A stretch of 64,000 nt of DNA from Flavobacterium sp. A45 (GTDB lineage Bacteria; Bacteroidota; Bacteroidia; Flavobacteriales; Flavobacteriaceae), in assembly GCF_002001005.1 (NCBI RefSeq), contig NZ_MUNX01000090.1, positions 1 to 64,000 on the forward strand, read 5' to 3'. The position numbers and the translations under genes are program-made. This document shows, piece by piece, positions 1-7,643 of this stretch. Within the stretch, counting starts at the first letter, position 1. Every line of letters starts with the position of its first letter. A model generated the notes under the pieces. It made no database searches. It was not told the origin of the DNA and saw nothing but the letters and a program-made list of their open reading frames with translations.

Positions 1-478
1 ATCCAGAAATTATATAAATTGTAAATAAGTGATTTTAATTTTTTTGTTGAAAAACCAATTTTAAGTATTGATAACTTTTCTAAAAATTCATCAAACTAAA
101 TTAGGATTTCTAAAGTGGGTTTTGGATTACTTATTTTTTGTTTAGAAACACAAAAAACTTCTAAAATTCTATCTAAAGTTATAAACAATTTATGTTAATT
201 TAAGGTTAACTGAATATCAAGTAGTTAGCTTTTAGTATTAACAATTCAAAATATTAACATTTTAATTTCATTCTTCCTATTGATTTGCAGACTATTGTGT
301 ATTTATGAAAATGTTAATAAACCTCAAAATTTCTTATAATCAAGGAGTTGTGTTACATTTATAAAAAATGTTTATCTACCTTATTTCTTAATCTATTATT
401 AGAATTGAATAATTGTTTTTTGGCTTATATCTAAAATACTTTGGTTAAATTTGCAGTTCAAAATCTAATACAAAAAAA
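1..478. other. AT-rich leading intergenic region
   Basis: No reading frame here has credible codon content. The stretch is very AT-rich with runs of A and T. The only recognisable signal is the -7 box just before rpiB, listed separately. I see no RNA gene or strong hairpin. The upstream neighbour lies outside the window. Confidence 0.6.
446..453 (+). promoter_or_regulatory. -7 promoter box for rpiB
   Basis: The sequence TAAATTTG fits the Bacteroidota -7 consensus TAnnTTTG. It lies 25 bases before the rpiB ATG. A TTTG at 419-422 could be the -33 element, although the spacing is a little long. Confidence 0.6.
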
Positions 479-910
479 ATGAAAATTTCGATAGGGAATG
501 ACCACGCCGGACCAGATTATAAAAAAGCAATTGTTGCAATGCTTGAAGCAAAAGGATATGAAGTAACCAATTACGGTACAGATACTGAAGCAAGTGTTGA
601 TTATCCTGATTTTGCACATCCGGTTGCTGAAGATGTAAGTGAAGGTAGAGCTGATTTTGGAATTGTTATTTGCGGAAGCGGGAACGGAATTGCCATGACT
701 GTTAATAAACATGCTAAAATCCGAGCTGGTTTATGTTGGACTAAAGAAATTGCAGTTTTAACGAGATTGCATAATGATGCCAATATTGTTAGTATTCCGG
801 CACGTTTTACTTCGATTCCACAAGCTGTAGAAATTGTTGAAACTTTCTTGGCTACGGAATTTGAAGGAGGAAGACACCAAAACAGAGTGAATAAAATAGC
901 TTGTCACTAA
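479..910 (+). CDS. rpiB: RpiB/LacAB-family ribose-5-phosphate isomerase
   Basis: A 143-residue cytoplasmic enzyme expected to interconvert ribose 5-phosphate and ribulose 5-phosphate in the non-oxidative pentose phosphate pathway. The N-terminal GNDHAG motif places Asp8 and His9 where the family binds phosphate and opens the ring. ICGSGNG at about residues 64-70 carries Cys65, the usual catalytic base. The length is normal for the family. A -7 box lies 25 bases upstream and a hairpin with a T-run follows the stop, so it is probably a single-gene transcript. Some members act on other sugars (allose or galactose 6-phosphate), but without sugar-specific neighbours ribose is the default. Confidence 0.9.
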   Translation: MKISIGNDHAGPDYKKAIVAMLEAKGYEVTNYGTDTEASVDYPDFAHPVAEDVSEGRADFGIVICGSGNGIAMTVNKHAKIRAGLCWTKEIAVLTRLHNDANIVSIPARFTSIPQAVEIVETFLATEFEGGRHQNRVNKIACH

Positions 911-946
911 AAAAATCGCGAGGTGCTTCGCACCAAAATATTTAAA

Positions 947-973
947 GGCTCAGTTTTAAACTGGGCTTTTTTT
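947..973 (+). terminator. Terminator after rpiB
   Basis: A stem of about seven pairs (GGCTCAG with CTGGGCT, two G-U pairs) around a TTTTAAA loop is followed by a run of seven T. It sits between rpiB and the convergent DUF1294 gene. A smaller GGTGC/GCACC hairpin precedes it at about 922-934. Confidence 0.75.
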
Positions 974-976
974 GTT

Positions 977-1252
977 TTATAATAGTATTAGATCAAAATA
1001 AAACAATATGATAATGGTTATAATTTGAAGGGAAACGATTCCGAAAAATTTCAACAAAAAGCTTGTTTTTGCTGTTTTGTGCTGAAAAATCGACATCGCA
1101 AGCGATGATCCTATTGTTCCACCAAGTGCCACCCAGGCCAAAAGAGTTTTTTCGGAAATTCTATTTTTGTTTTTAATGGCTAGTTGTTTGTCGTAGCCTA
1201 TTAATACAAAAGCTATTAAATTAATGAATAAAAAAGAATATAATAAAATCAT
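977..1252 (-). CDS. DUF1294 small membrane protein
   Basis: A 91-residue hydrophobic protein with about three membrane segments. The conserved DUF1294 features are visible: a YDK motif after the first helix, a basic stretch followed by SEKTLL, a glycine-rich ALGGTIGS helix and a HKT motif before the last helix. The biochemical role of the family is unknown; in some proteins the domain is joined to a cold-shock domain, which is absent here. The gene is convergent with rpiB and divergent from tex, with about 87 bases of shared upstream region. Confidence 0.85.
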   Translation of the reverse strand: MILLYSFLFINLIAFVLIGYDKQLAIKNKNRISEKTLLAWVALGGTIGSSLAMSIFQHKTAKTSFLLKFFGIVSLQIITIIILFYFDLILL

Positions 1253-1339
1253 AATTGGAGTTCAATTAAAATTTAAAGATAGTATTTTAGCATCTCTTTT
1301 TTTCAAAGAAAAAGATTCCTTTTTAAATAGAAATACACA

Positions 1340-3463
1340 ATGACCAACTTACAATTCATTTCAAAGTACGTTGCAACGGCAACGATTAACATTCAAAATA
1401 CGGTTCAATTATTGCAAGAAGACTGCACGATTCCGTTTATCTCAAGATATCGAAAAGATAAAACTGGAAACTTAGATGAAGTTTTTATTGAGCAAATTGC
1501 AAAATTTCAAAAGGAATATGAAACGATTGTAAAACGTAAAGAAGCGATTTTAAAATCCATTCAGGAACAAAATGCTTTGACACCAGAATTGGAGAAAAAA
1601 ATCCAGATGAGTTTCGATTTACAGGAATTGGAAGATTTTTATCTGCCATATAAAAAGAAAAAAAGAACCAAAGCCGACGTGGCAAGAGAGAACGGATTGG
1701 AACCTTTGGCCAAGATAATTATGGCGCAAAGCAAAGATGATGTTGATTTCTTGGCAACGCAATATCTTAATGAAAATGTGATTAATGAGGAGTCGGCCTT
1801 GCAAGGAGCAAGAGATATTATAGCAGAATGGATTAATGAAAATATCTACGTTAGAAAGCAACTCAGACGCTTGTTTGAGCGTAAAGCAACAATCACAACA
1901 AAGGTGGTTAAATCCAAAAAAGACGAGGAAGGCGCCCAGAAATTCAATCAATATTTTGATTGGTCAGAGCCATTGACCAAAGCACCATCACATCGTTTAC
2001 TAGCTATTATGAGAGCCGAAAACGAAGGTTTTATCAAGTTTAAAGTGGATGTGGAGCTGGATGATGCCTACGATATTATTGACGAATTAATTATAAAAGG
2101 TGATAATAGCACCACGCCACACATTCAGTTGGCGATTGAGGACTGTTATAAACGTTTGTTGAATCCTGCGATTTCCAATGAAGCATTACAGGAAGCTAAG
2201 GCAAAAGCGGATGCCAATTCGATTCAGGTGTTTGCGAATAATTTAGGGCAGTTGTTATTGGCTCCACCATTAGGGGAGAAACGAATTTTGGCGATTGACC
2301 CTGGATTTCGTTCGGGATGTAAAGTGGTTTGTTTGGACGAGAAAGGGGATTTGTTGTACAACGAAACCATTTATCCGCACGCTCCGCAAAAGGAGGAAGC
2401 AATGGCCATAAAAAAAATCCGTTCGATGGTCAATGCGTATCAAATAGATGCGATTTCGATTGGAAACGGAACTGCATCGAGAGAAACCGAATTCTTCATC
2501 AAGAAAATAGCTTTTGATAAACCAATACAAGTATTCATCGTATCGGAGGCTGGAGCTTCGGTGTATTCAGCTTCGAAGATTGCGAGAGAGGAGTTTCCTA
2601 ATTATGATGTTACGGTTCGTGGATCGGTTTCTATTGGGAGAAGATTGTCGGATCCATTGGCTGAATTGGTGAAAATTGATCCAAAAGCGATTGGAGTTGG
2701 GCAATACCAACACGATGTGGATCAAAATAAACTTAAGGAAGAACTGGACAATACGGTTATTCGTTGTGTGAACTCGGTGGGCATAAACATCAACACGGCG
2801 AGTAAGCATTTGTTGGGTTATGTGAGTGGAATAGGAGAGAAGCTTGCCGAAAACATTGTAAACTACCGTTCTGAAAACGGCCCTTTTACAGATAGAAAGC
2901 AACTAAAAAAAGTGCCACGTTTGGGAGACAAAGCGTATCAACAAGGAGTTGCCTTTATCCGAATTTCGAATGCTAAAAATCCGTTGGATAATTCGGCGGT
3001 GCATCCTGAAGCGTATGGCATTGTGGAAAAAATGGCAAAAGATTTAAAACTTTCTGTAAACGATTTGATTGCCAACAAAGAAAAAACAGCTTTAATAAAA
3101 CCCGAAAATTACATTACTTCCGATATTGGAGTTTTGACCTTGAAAGACATCATTAAAGAGTTAGAAAAACCAGGATTAGACCCAAGAAAAGCAGCTACAG
3201 TTTTTGAATTTGACCCGAATGTCAAATCGATAAAAGATGTTAGAACCGGCATGATTTTGCCTGGAATTGTCAATAACATTACCAATTTTGGCTGTTTTGT
3301 CGATATCGGAATCAAAGAAAGCGGTTTGGTTCACATTTCCCAACTTAAAGCAGGTTTTGTAAGTGATGTCAATGAAGTGGTTAAATTGCACCAACATGTT
3401 CAGGTGAAAGTGACGGAAGTTGATGAGGATAGGAAAAGGATTCAGTTGACGATGGTGATTTAA
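1340..3463 (+). CDS. tex: Tex-family RNA-binding protein
   Basis: A 707-residue protein with the full Tex layout: an N-terminal helical domain, a YqgF/RNase H-like core (LAIDPGFRSGCKV at about residues 315-327), helix-hairpin-helix modules (SGIGEKLAENIV) and a C-terminal S1 RNA-binding domain over roughly the last 75 residues (GMILPGIVNNITNFGCFVDIG). Tex proteins bind nucleic acid and associate with transcription and RNA turnover. The length matches the family. It is divergent from the DUF1294 gene and looks monocistronic. Confidence 0.93.
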   Translation: MTNLQFISKYVATATINIQNTVQLLQEDCTIPFISRYRKDKTGNLDEVFIEQIAKFQKEYETIVKRKEAILKSIQEQNALTPELEKKIQMSFDLQELEDFYLPYKKKKRTKADVARENGLEPLAKIIMAQSKDDVDFLATQYLNENVINEESALQGARDIIAEWINENIYVRKQLRRLFERKATITTKVVKSKKDEEGAQKFNQYFDWSEPLTKAPSHRLLAIMRAENEGFIKFKVDVELDDAYDIIDELIIKGDNSTTPHIQLAIEDCYKRLLNPAISNEALQEAKAKADANSIQVFANNLGQLLLAPPLGEKRILAIDPGFRSGCKVVCLDEKGDLLYNETIYPHAPQKEEAMAIKKIRSMVNAYQIDAISIGNGTASRETEFFIKKIAFDKPIQVFIVSEAGASVYSASKIAREEFPNYDVTVRGSVSIGRRLSDPLAELVKIDPKAIGVGQYQHDVDQNKLKEELDNTVIRCVNSVGININTASKHLLGYVSGIGEKLAENIVNYRSENGPFTDRKQLKKVPRLGDKAYQQGVAFIRISNAKNPLDNSAVHPEAYGIVEKMAKDLKLSVNDLIANKEKTALIKPENYITSDIGVLTLKDIIKELEKPGLDPRKAATVFEFDPNVKSIKDVRTGMILPGIVNNITNFGCFVDIGIKESGLVHISQLKAGFVSDVNEVVKLHQHVQVKVTEVDEDRKRIQLTMVI

Positions 3464-3494
3464 AAACCATTAAAATGACGAAATTTAATTAAAT

Positions 3495-3554
3495 ATCGTC
3501 AGTTAACTGACGGAAATCAATTAAATTCCGTCACTTAACTGACGGAAATCAATA
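3495..3554. promoter_or_regulatory. Two near-identical palindromes upstream of the ATPase gene
   Basis: Two copies of a roughly 24-base unit, CGTCAnTTAACTGACGGAAA plus TCAA, sit about 32 bases apart. The first centre is a perfect 16-base palindrome, CGTCAGTTAACTGACG (3498-3513). The second has CCGTCA/TGACGG arms with one changed central base. The second copy ends just before the -7 box and would cover the -33 region, which suggests paired repressor operators. The cognate regulator is not identifiable here. Confidence 0.65.
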
Positions 3555-3562
3555 AATATATT

Positions 3563-3570
3563 TATATTTG
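3563..3570 (+). promoter_or_regulatory. -7 promoter box for the DUF4143 ATPase
   Basis: TATATTTG matches TAnnTTTG. Its last base is the first base of an in-frame GTG. Transcription should start after this point, so the GTG cannot be the translation start and the ATG at 3591 is preferred. Confidence 0.65.
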
Positions 3571-3590
3571 TGTCAATAAAATCTAATTTT

Positions 3591-4721
3591 ATGGAAATAA
3601 ATAGATTGGCACTTGATTTAGTTTTGCAAAAATTGCAACCCAACAAAGTGGTTGTTTTGTTAGGAGCAAGACGAGTAGGCAAGACCGAACTGATTAAAAA
3701 ACTTATGGAAAAAGTAACTGAAAAAGTACTTTTTTTAAACGGAGACGATATTGAATCCCATAATTTATTGGAAATTCAGAGTACAGCCAATTTTAAAAGA
3801 TTGCTCGGAGACACTAAATTTTTGATAATTGATGAAGCACAAGAAATACCTGCTATTGGCAAAAAATTAAAGTTGATGGTGGATACCATTGAAGATTTAA
3901 AAGTTTTGGTAACGGGTTCTTCAGCATTTGAAATAAACAATCAGTTAGGTGAGCCGTTAGTTGGGCGTATGAAAACCATAAATTTATATCCAATTGCACA
4001 AATTGAGTTTTCTGAAACCGAAAATTTTCTCGAAACCCGTAATAACCTTGAAGATCGATTAATATTGGGAAGTTATCCCGAATTGAGCCATATTACAAAT
4101 CGAGAAGGTAAAATAAACTATTTAAAAGAATTGGTAAATACTCAATTGTTGCGGGATGTTTTTGCTTTTGAAGGTATCAAAAAAAGAGACAAAATTATTG
4201 CATTACTTCAGATTATTGCCTTTAGAACGGGTAGCGAATTGTCACTCGAAAGTGTTGGACGTGATTTGCAAATCAGTAAAAACACGGTCGAAAAGTATTT
4301 GGATTTATTTACTAAAGTATTTATAATTTACAGTGTATCAGGATTTAGCAGGAATAGGGATAATGAGATTACTAAGATGAAAAAATGGTATTTTGTGGAT
4401 AACGGTATCCGAAATGCTATAATCAATTCATTTAATCCATTGAATACGAGAGAAGATGTAGGTAAACTTTGGGAAAATTACCTGAATTCGGAACGAATTA
4501 AAAAAATGAGTTATACCGAAAATTTTGTTCACGACTACTTTTGGCGAACCCATACCAAACAGGAAATTGACCGAATAGAAGAAAAAGACGAACAGTTATC
4601 GGCTTTTGAATATAAATACGGAAAAGTAAAAGCAAAGATTCCTTCAGAATTTGCAAAGTCATATCCGGATGCTACTTTTGAAATTATCAATCAGGATAAT
4701 TATTTGGATTATATATTGTAA
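3591..4721 (+). CDS. AAA_14/DUF4143 ATPase
   Basis: A 376-residue protein with an N-terminal AAA-type NTPase domain (Walker A GARRVGKT at residues 25-32, Walker B FLIIDEAQ ending near residue 84, GSS sensor near 110) and a C-terminal DUF4143 domain. A winged-helix-like stretch near residues 215-240 joins them. The C-terminus carries an EID...FEYK pattern like the nuclease-fold residues of many DUF4143 proteins. These ATPases are common, mobile and mostly of unknown function. The ATG at 3591 is chosen because the in-frame GTG at 3570 overlaps the promoter. The gene is isolated, with paired palindromes upstream. Confidence 0.85.
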   Translation: MEINRLALDLVLQKLQPNKVVVLLGARRVGKTELIKKLMEKVTEKVLFLNGDDIESHNLLEIQSTANFKRLLGDTKFLIIDEAQEIPAIGKKLKLMVDTIEDLKVLVTGSSAFEINNQLGEPLVGRMKTINLYPIAQIEFSETENFLETRNNLEDRLILGSYPELSHITNREGKINYLKELVNTQLLRDVFAFEGIKKRDKIIALLQIIAFRTGSELSLESVGRDLQISKNTVEKYLDLFTKVFIIYSVSGFSRNRDNEITKMKKWYFVDNGIRNAIINSFNPLNTREDVGKLWENYLNSERIKKMSYTENFVHDYFWRTHTKQEIDRIEEKDEQLSAFEYKYGKVKAKIPSEFAKSYPDATFEIINQDNYLDYIL

Positions 4722-5145
4722 TACTTTGTTTTATCGAGTTATCTTAAAATAAATTATAAAAATCCCAATCCAATCATTTCTGGATCGGATTTTTTGTTTA
4801 AGCAAAAAGCTACAAATTATATAAAACTACGTATTTTTACTTATTTACAAAAAATTGCGAATATCCAAAAAGCACCGACTCTAAGTAGATGAAATGATAA
4901 TTGACATCATTTTTTCGGGTTCATTTATAAAAAATGCATAAAAAAGGAGTCTTTTTTTGAGCTGATGACCTGACTTATCGGCTTGAGTCAATTACCATTT
5001 ATTGCGAAAAACTCATACATTTACTTCAAATAAAGACAGTTACAGTATAATTTTTACTGATTTTGTCATTTAACCAAGATTTGTTCATTGGATTAAATGT
5101 CTTGTTTACCGCAAACACTTAAAAATAAACAATAATTAACTACAG
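4722..5145. other. Intergenic region before the FNR-like regulator
   Basis: About 420 bases without a credible gene. It holds an imperfect terminator at 4761-4796 (AATCC...GGATT arms and a T-run), a TACGTA word at 4828-4833 that recurs before the transporter operon, and a weak AGCTGAT/ATCGGCT dyad near 4961-4985. No good TAnnTTTG box precedes the regulator, so its promoter is unclear. Confidence 0.5.
4761..4796 (+). terminator. Imperfect terminator after the DUF4143 gene
   Basis: AATCCCAATCCA can pair imperfectly with TGGATCGGATT around an ATCATTTC loop, followed by a run of six T. It is positioned 40 bases after the ATPase stop. Confidence 0.55.
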
Positions 5146-5850
5146 ATGAAAGAGAATCAAGCTATTTGCAACAGTTGTAGTAATGAAAATTGTTTTATCA
5201 AAAAGCATATTCATTTGCCCAACATGCAAAGTTATATAGAAAAGAAACACAGTTTTACCTGCAAGAAGACACAGCAGTTCATTATAGAGGGCGCACCTAT
5301 TCAGGGGCTTTATTTTGTGCAAAAAGGAAAGGTGAAAACGGTAAAAACAGGAATCAACGGAAGAGAACAAATTGTTCGGTTTACCACGAATGGAGACACG
5401 GTTGGTTTTAGGGGATTTGGTACGAGCAATCGGTATTTGATAGGGGCTTATGCCTTGGAAGATACGGTTTTGTGCAACTTTAACAATGAAGTGATGCTGG
5501 ACATTCTTAAAAATGTTCCGGAATTCACTTATGATATGATGCTTTTTTATGCAGAGGAATTGAACAAGAGCGAGAACAACATTCGAAAAATTGCCCACAT
5601 GAATGTGAGAGAGCGCGTGATCGATACCTTATTATATATTCATAGAAAATTTGGACAAACAAATGATTTGATTAATCTTGATTTGTCCCGAAAAGAAATA
5701 GCCGACTTTGCCGGAACAACCGAAGAACAGGTAACCCGAGTGATTTCGAGTTTGAAGAGAGAGACACTGATAAAAACGGTTGGGAAGAAAATAGGATTGC
5801 AACAAATCAATAAAATGAAATCCGAAATTATGGAACATAAGTATGTATAA
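5146..5850 (+). CDS. FNR-like Crp/Fnr-family transcription regulator
   Basis: A 234-residue regulator with an N-terminal cyclic-nucleotide-binding-type barrel (about residues 30-145) and a C-terminal Crp winged helix. Three cysteines at the N-terminus (C8, C11, C16) and C110 in the barrel match the spacing of the four [4Fe-4S] ligands of E. coli FNR, suggesting oxygen or nitric oxide sensing. The recognition helix reads EQVTR, close to the ExxSR of FNR. It lies directly before a nitrate-type transport operon on the same strand, so it is the likely regulator of that operon. A terminator follows, so the two are separate transcripts. Confidence 0.85.
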   Translation: MKENQAICNSCSNENCFIKKHIHLPNMQSYIEKKHSFTCKKTQQFIIEGAPIQGLYFVQKGKVKTVKTGINGREQIVRFTTNGDTVGFRGFGTSNRYLIGAYALEDTVLCNFNNEVMLDILKNVPEFTYDMMLFYAEELNKSENNIRKIAHMNVRERVIDTLLYIHRKFGQTNDLINLDLSRKEIADFAGTTEEQVTRVISSLKRETLIKTVGKKIGLQQINKMKSEIMEHKYV

Positions 5851-5880
5851 GTAGTTTTAGATTTGAACTTTGAATTTATT

Positions 5881-5902
5881 AAGCCCTTCTGGGGCTTTTT
5901 TT
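5881..5902 (+). terminator. Terminator after the FNR-like regulator
   Basis: AAGCCC pairs with GGGGCTT around a short TTCT loop, followed by a T-run, about 30 bases after the stop codon. Confidence 0.8.
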
Positions 5903-6108
5903 GTGGAAATAAATGTCGTTTTAGGAGTATTGGAGGAAAAATATTTTTTTGTCATTGAGCTAAGTACGTATTTAGATAAAAACTAAGTGTTTGTTAATAT
6001 CAATAATTATAAGGCTTAACAATAATTATTTGCGTTAACGCAGTAAATAAGTTGTTATCAGAATATTTTTTTCTGTGTAAAAAAGAGGTTTCAGGCTGTA
6101 AAAAGTAA

Positions 6109-6130
6109 ATACGTAAGTATTAATACGTAT
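6109..6130. promoter_or_regulatory. TACGTA dyad at the transporter promoter
   Basis: ATACGTA, eight bases, then TACGTAT form a 22-base inverted repeat in which each arm is itself nearly palindromic. It ends one base before the -7 box (6132-6139), so a bound protein would cover the -33 region. The same core occurs at 5965 and, before the regulator gene, at 4828. Confidence 0.55.
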
Positions 6131-6131
6131 G

Positions 6132-6139
6132 TATATTTG
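6132..6139 (+). promoter_or_regulatory. -7 promoter box for the transport operon
   Basis: TATATTTG matches TAnnTTTG. It overlaps an in-frame TTG at 6137, which therefore cannot be the translation start. No TTTG is found at -33 spacing, so an activator may be needed. Confidence 0.65.
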
Positions 6140-6166
6140 CTTCATACTAATCAAAACCAATTTACC

Positions 6167-7618
6167 ATGCAAAAGATTACAACCACAATACAAAAAATAA
6201 AAGCACTTAAAAAGAGAAAGAATTCAAAATCGATACTATTAGGTTTGACCATAACATTGTTTGGTTATAACGCTGCAAATGCTCAGTTAACAGCATCAGG
6301 ACAATTTAGACCAAGAACAGAATTTAGAGACGGTTACAGCACATTGCAGGCCAAAGATATGGAGGCTGCTGTTTTTACTTCACAAAGAACAAGATTGAAT
6401 GTTGGTTTTACAGGATACAGATTCAAATTTTTTGTTGCCGTTCAGGATGTTCGTGTTTGGGGACAGGATGCTTCAACTATTAACAGAGCAACAACTGCTG
6501 AGAATAATGGAATTCAATTGCACGAAGCCTGGGGTGAAATTATGCTGGTAGACACTACTAGTACCATTCAAAATTTATCCTTAAAAATTGGACGTCAGGA
6601 GATTTCGTATGATGACCAGAAGGTTATTGGAGGTCTTGACTGGTTACAGCAAGCGCGTTACCATGATGCCGTTGTACTGAAATATGCTAACAAAGGATGG
6701 ACAGCCGATTTTGGAGCTGCATTCAATCAAAACAAAGAACTGTTAGCCGGAACAATTTATAATGGAGTTCCAGCCGCAACTTCAGGTTATACCGCTGGAA
6801 CGAACGGTTTGGGAACTAATTATAAATCCTTGGAATATTTGTATGTGGCGAAGAAGTTTTTCTTTGGAGACATTTCATTTTTGTTTTTAAGTGACAACTT
6901 TAATAAATATACCAATGTTACGGCAGGAACTCCGCCAGTTGTTACCAAAGTAAATGAGCAGGGAATCTGGACCCGTAACACTACTGGTTTCTACTATAAT
7001 GTGAATGCAACCCGAAAATTGAAATTCGAAGGAAGTGTGTACCACCAATTTGGTCACGACAAAAACGGACGTAGTCTGAGCAGTAATTTGGCTTCTATAA
7101 CCTCTACAGTACAAGTTGGACGAAAATTATTTATAGGGCCTGGAGTTGATTATTTATCAGGAAACGACGGTACAAAAGCAGTTACAGCAACTTCCGATAA
7201 CAATCAGTTTGATCCTCTTTATGGAACGCCTCACAAATTTTGGGGAACTATGGATTACTTCTATGCCCCAAGCGGATTTGGAGCACAAGGTTTGTTAAAC
7301 TACTTTTTGAAAGCAAAATACAATTTGAAAGACAACCTGACTCTTTTTGCAGACATACACTGTTTTGAATCGGCAAACACTTTATCTAATGGAGCAGGAG
7401 GAAAGCAAAACAGTTATTTAGGAACAGAACTTGACCTAAAATTGTCCTACAATATGACCAAAATGATCAATATAGAAGCAGGTTACTCATTCATGCAGGC
7501 TACCAACTCTATGGCTTCGGCACAAGTTAAAAATGTCGCCAACGCCAACCTAACGCCGCAATGGGCATATGTGATGGTGAATATTAAACCAAACTTTTTG
7601 TCAGCAAAAAAAATGTAA
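6167..7618 (+). CDS. Alginate-export-type outer-membrane channel
   Basis: A 483-residue protein with a basic N-terminus, a signal peptide (about residues 20-39, ending ANAQ) and a mature part rich in alternating aromatic and polar strands, as in a beta-barrel. The pattern around residues 40-160 (SGQFRPRTEFRDGY, RTRLNVGF, KIGRQEISYDD) resembles the alginate_exp porin family. As first gene of an operon with a nitrate-type ABC transporter it probably admits the same solute through the outer membrane. The ATG at 6167 is used because earlier in-frame starts overlap the promoter. Confidence 0.8.
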   Translation: MQKITTTIQKIKALKKRKNSKSILLGLTITLFGYNAANAQLTASGQFRPRTEFRDGYSTLQAKDMEAAVFTSQRTRLNVGFTGYRFKFFVAVQDVRVWGQDASTINRATTAENNGIQLHEAWGEIMLVDTTSTIQNLSLKIGRQEISYDDQKVIGGLDWLQQARYHDAVVLKYANKGWTADFGAAFNQNKELLAGTIYNGVPAATSGYTAGTNGLGTNYKSLEYLYVAKKFFFGDISFLFLSDNFNKYTNVTAGTPPVVTKVNEQGIWTRNTTGFYYNVNATRKLKFEGSVYHQFGHDKNGRSLSSNLASITSTVQVGRKLFIGPGVDYLSGNDGTKAVTATSDNNQFDPLYGTPHKFWGTMDYFYAPSGFGAQGLLNYFLKAKYNLKDNLTLFADIHCFESANTLSNGAGGKQNSYLGTELDLKLSYNMTKMINIEAGYSFMQATNSMASAQVKNVANANLTPQWAYVMVNIKPNFLSAKKM

Positions 7619-7643
7619 TAAATAAGCAATAAATCTATTTAAT

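Larger units (their letters stand above)
5851..6166. other. Regulatory gap before the nitrate-type transport operon
   Basis: No gene is visible. After the regulator terminator the gap holds TACGTA at 5965-5970, a perfect 12-base palindrome TGCGTTAACGCA at 6031-6042, the TACGTA dyad at 6109-6130 and a -7 box at 6132-6139. A weak FNR-like TTG...TCAA (5991-6003) is too far upstream for ordinary activation. The density of dyads suggests a controlled promoter. Confidence 0.6.

Noticed and set aside
458..712. Minus-strand 84-codon open frame over rpiB
   Set aside because: It is antisense to a clear rpiB gene, Cys/Phe/Asn-rich with no domain, and is explained as a mirror of the coding strand.
3570..3590. 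GTG-start extension of the DUF4143 ATPase
   Set aside because: The GTG overlaps the -7 promoter box, so it would not be in the transcript. The ATG at 3591 begins at the conserved domain edge.
5140..5598. Minus-strand 152-codon open frame over the FNR-like gene
   Set aside because: It mirrors the well-supported regulator, has no start signals and no recognisable protein character.
5991..6003. FNR-like box TTGTTAATATCAA before the transporter
   Set aside because: It has one base too few for the 14-base consensus and lies about 140 bases before the expected transcript start, outside normal activation positions.
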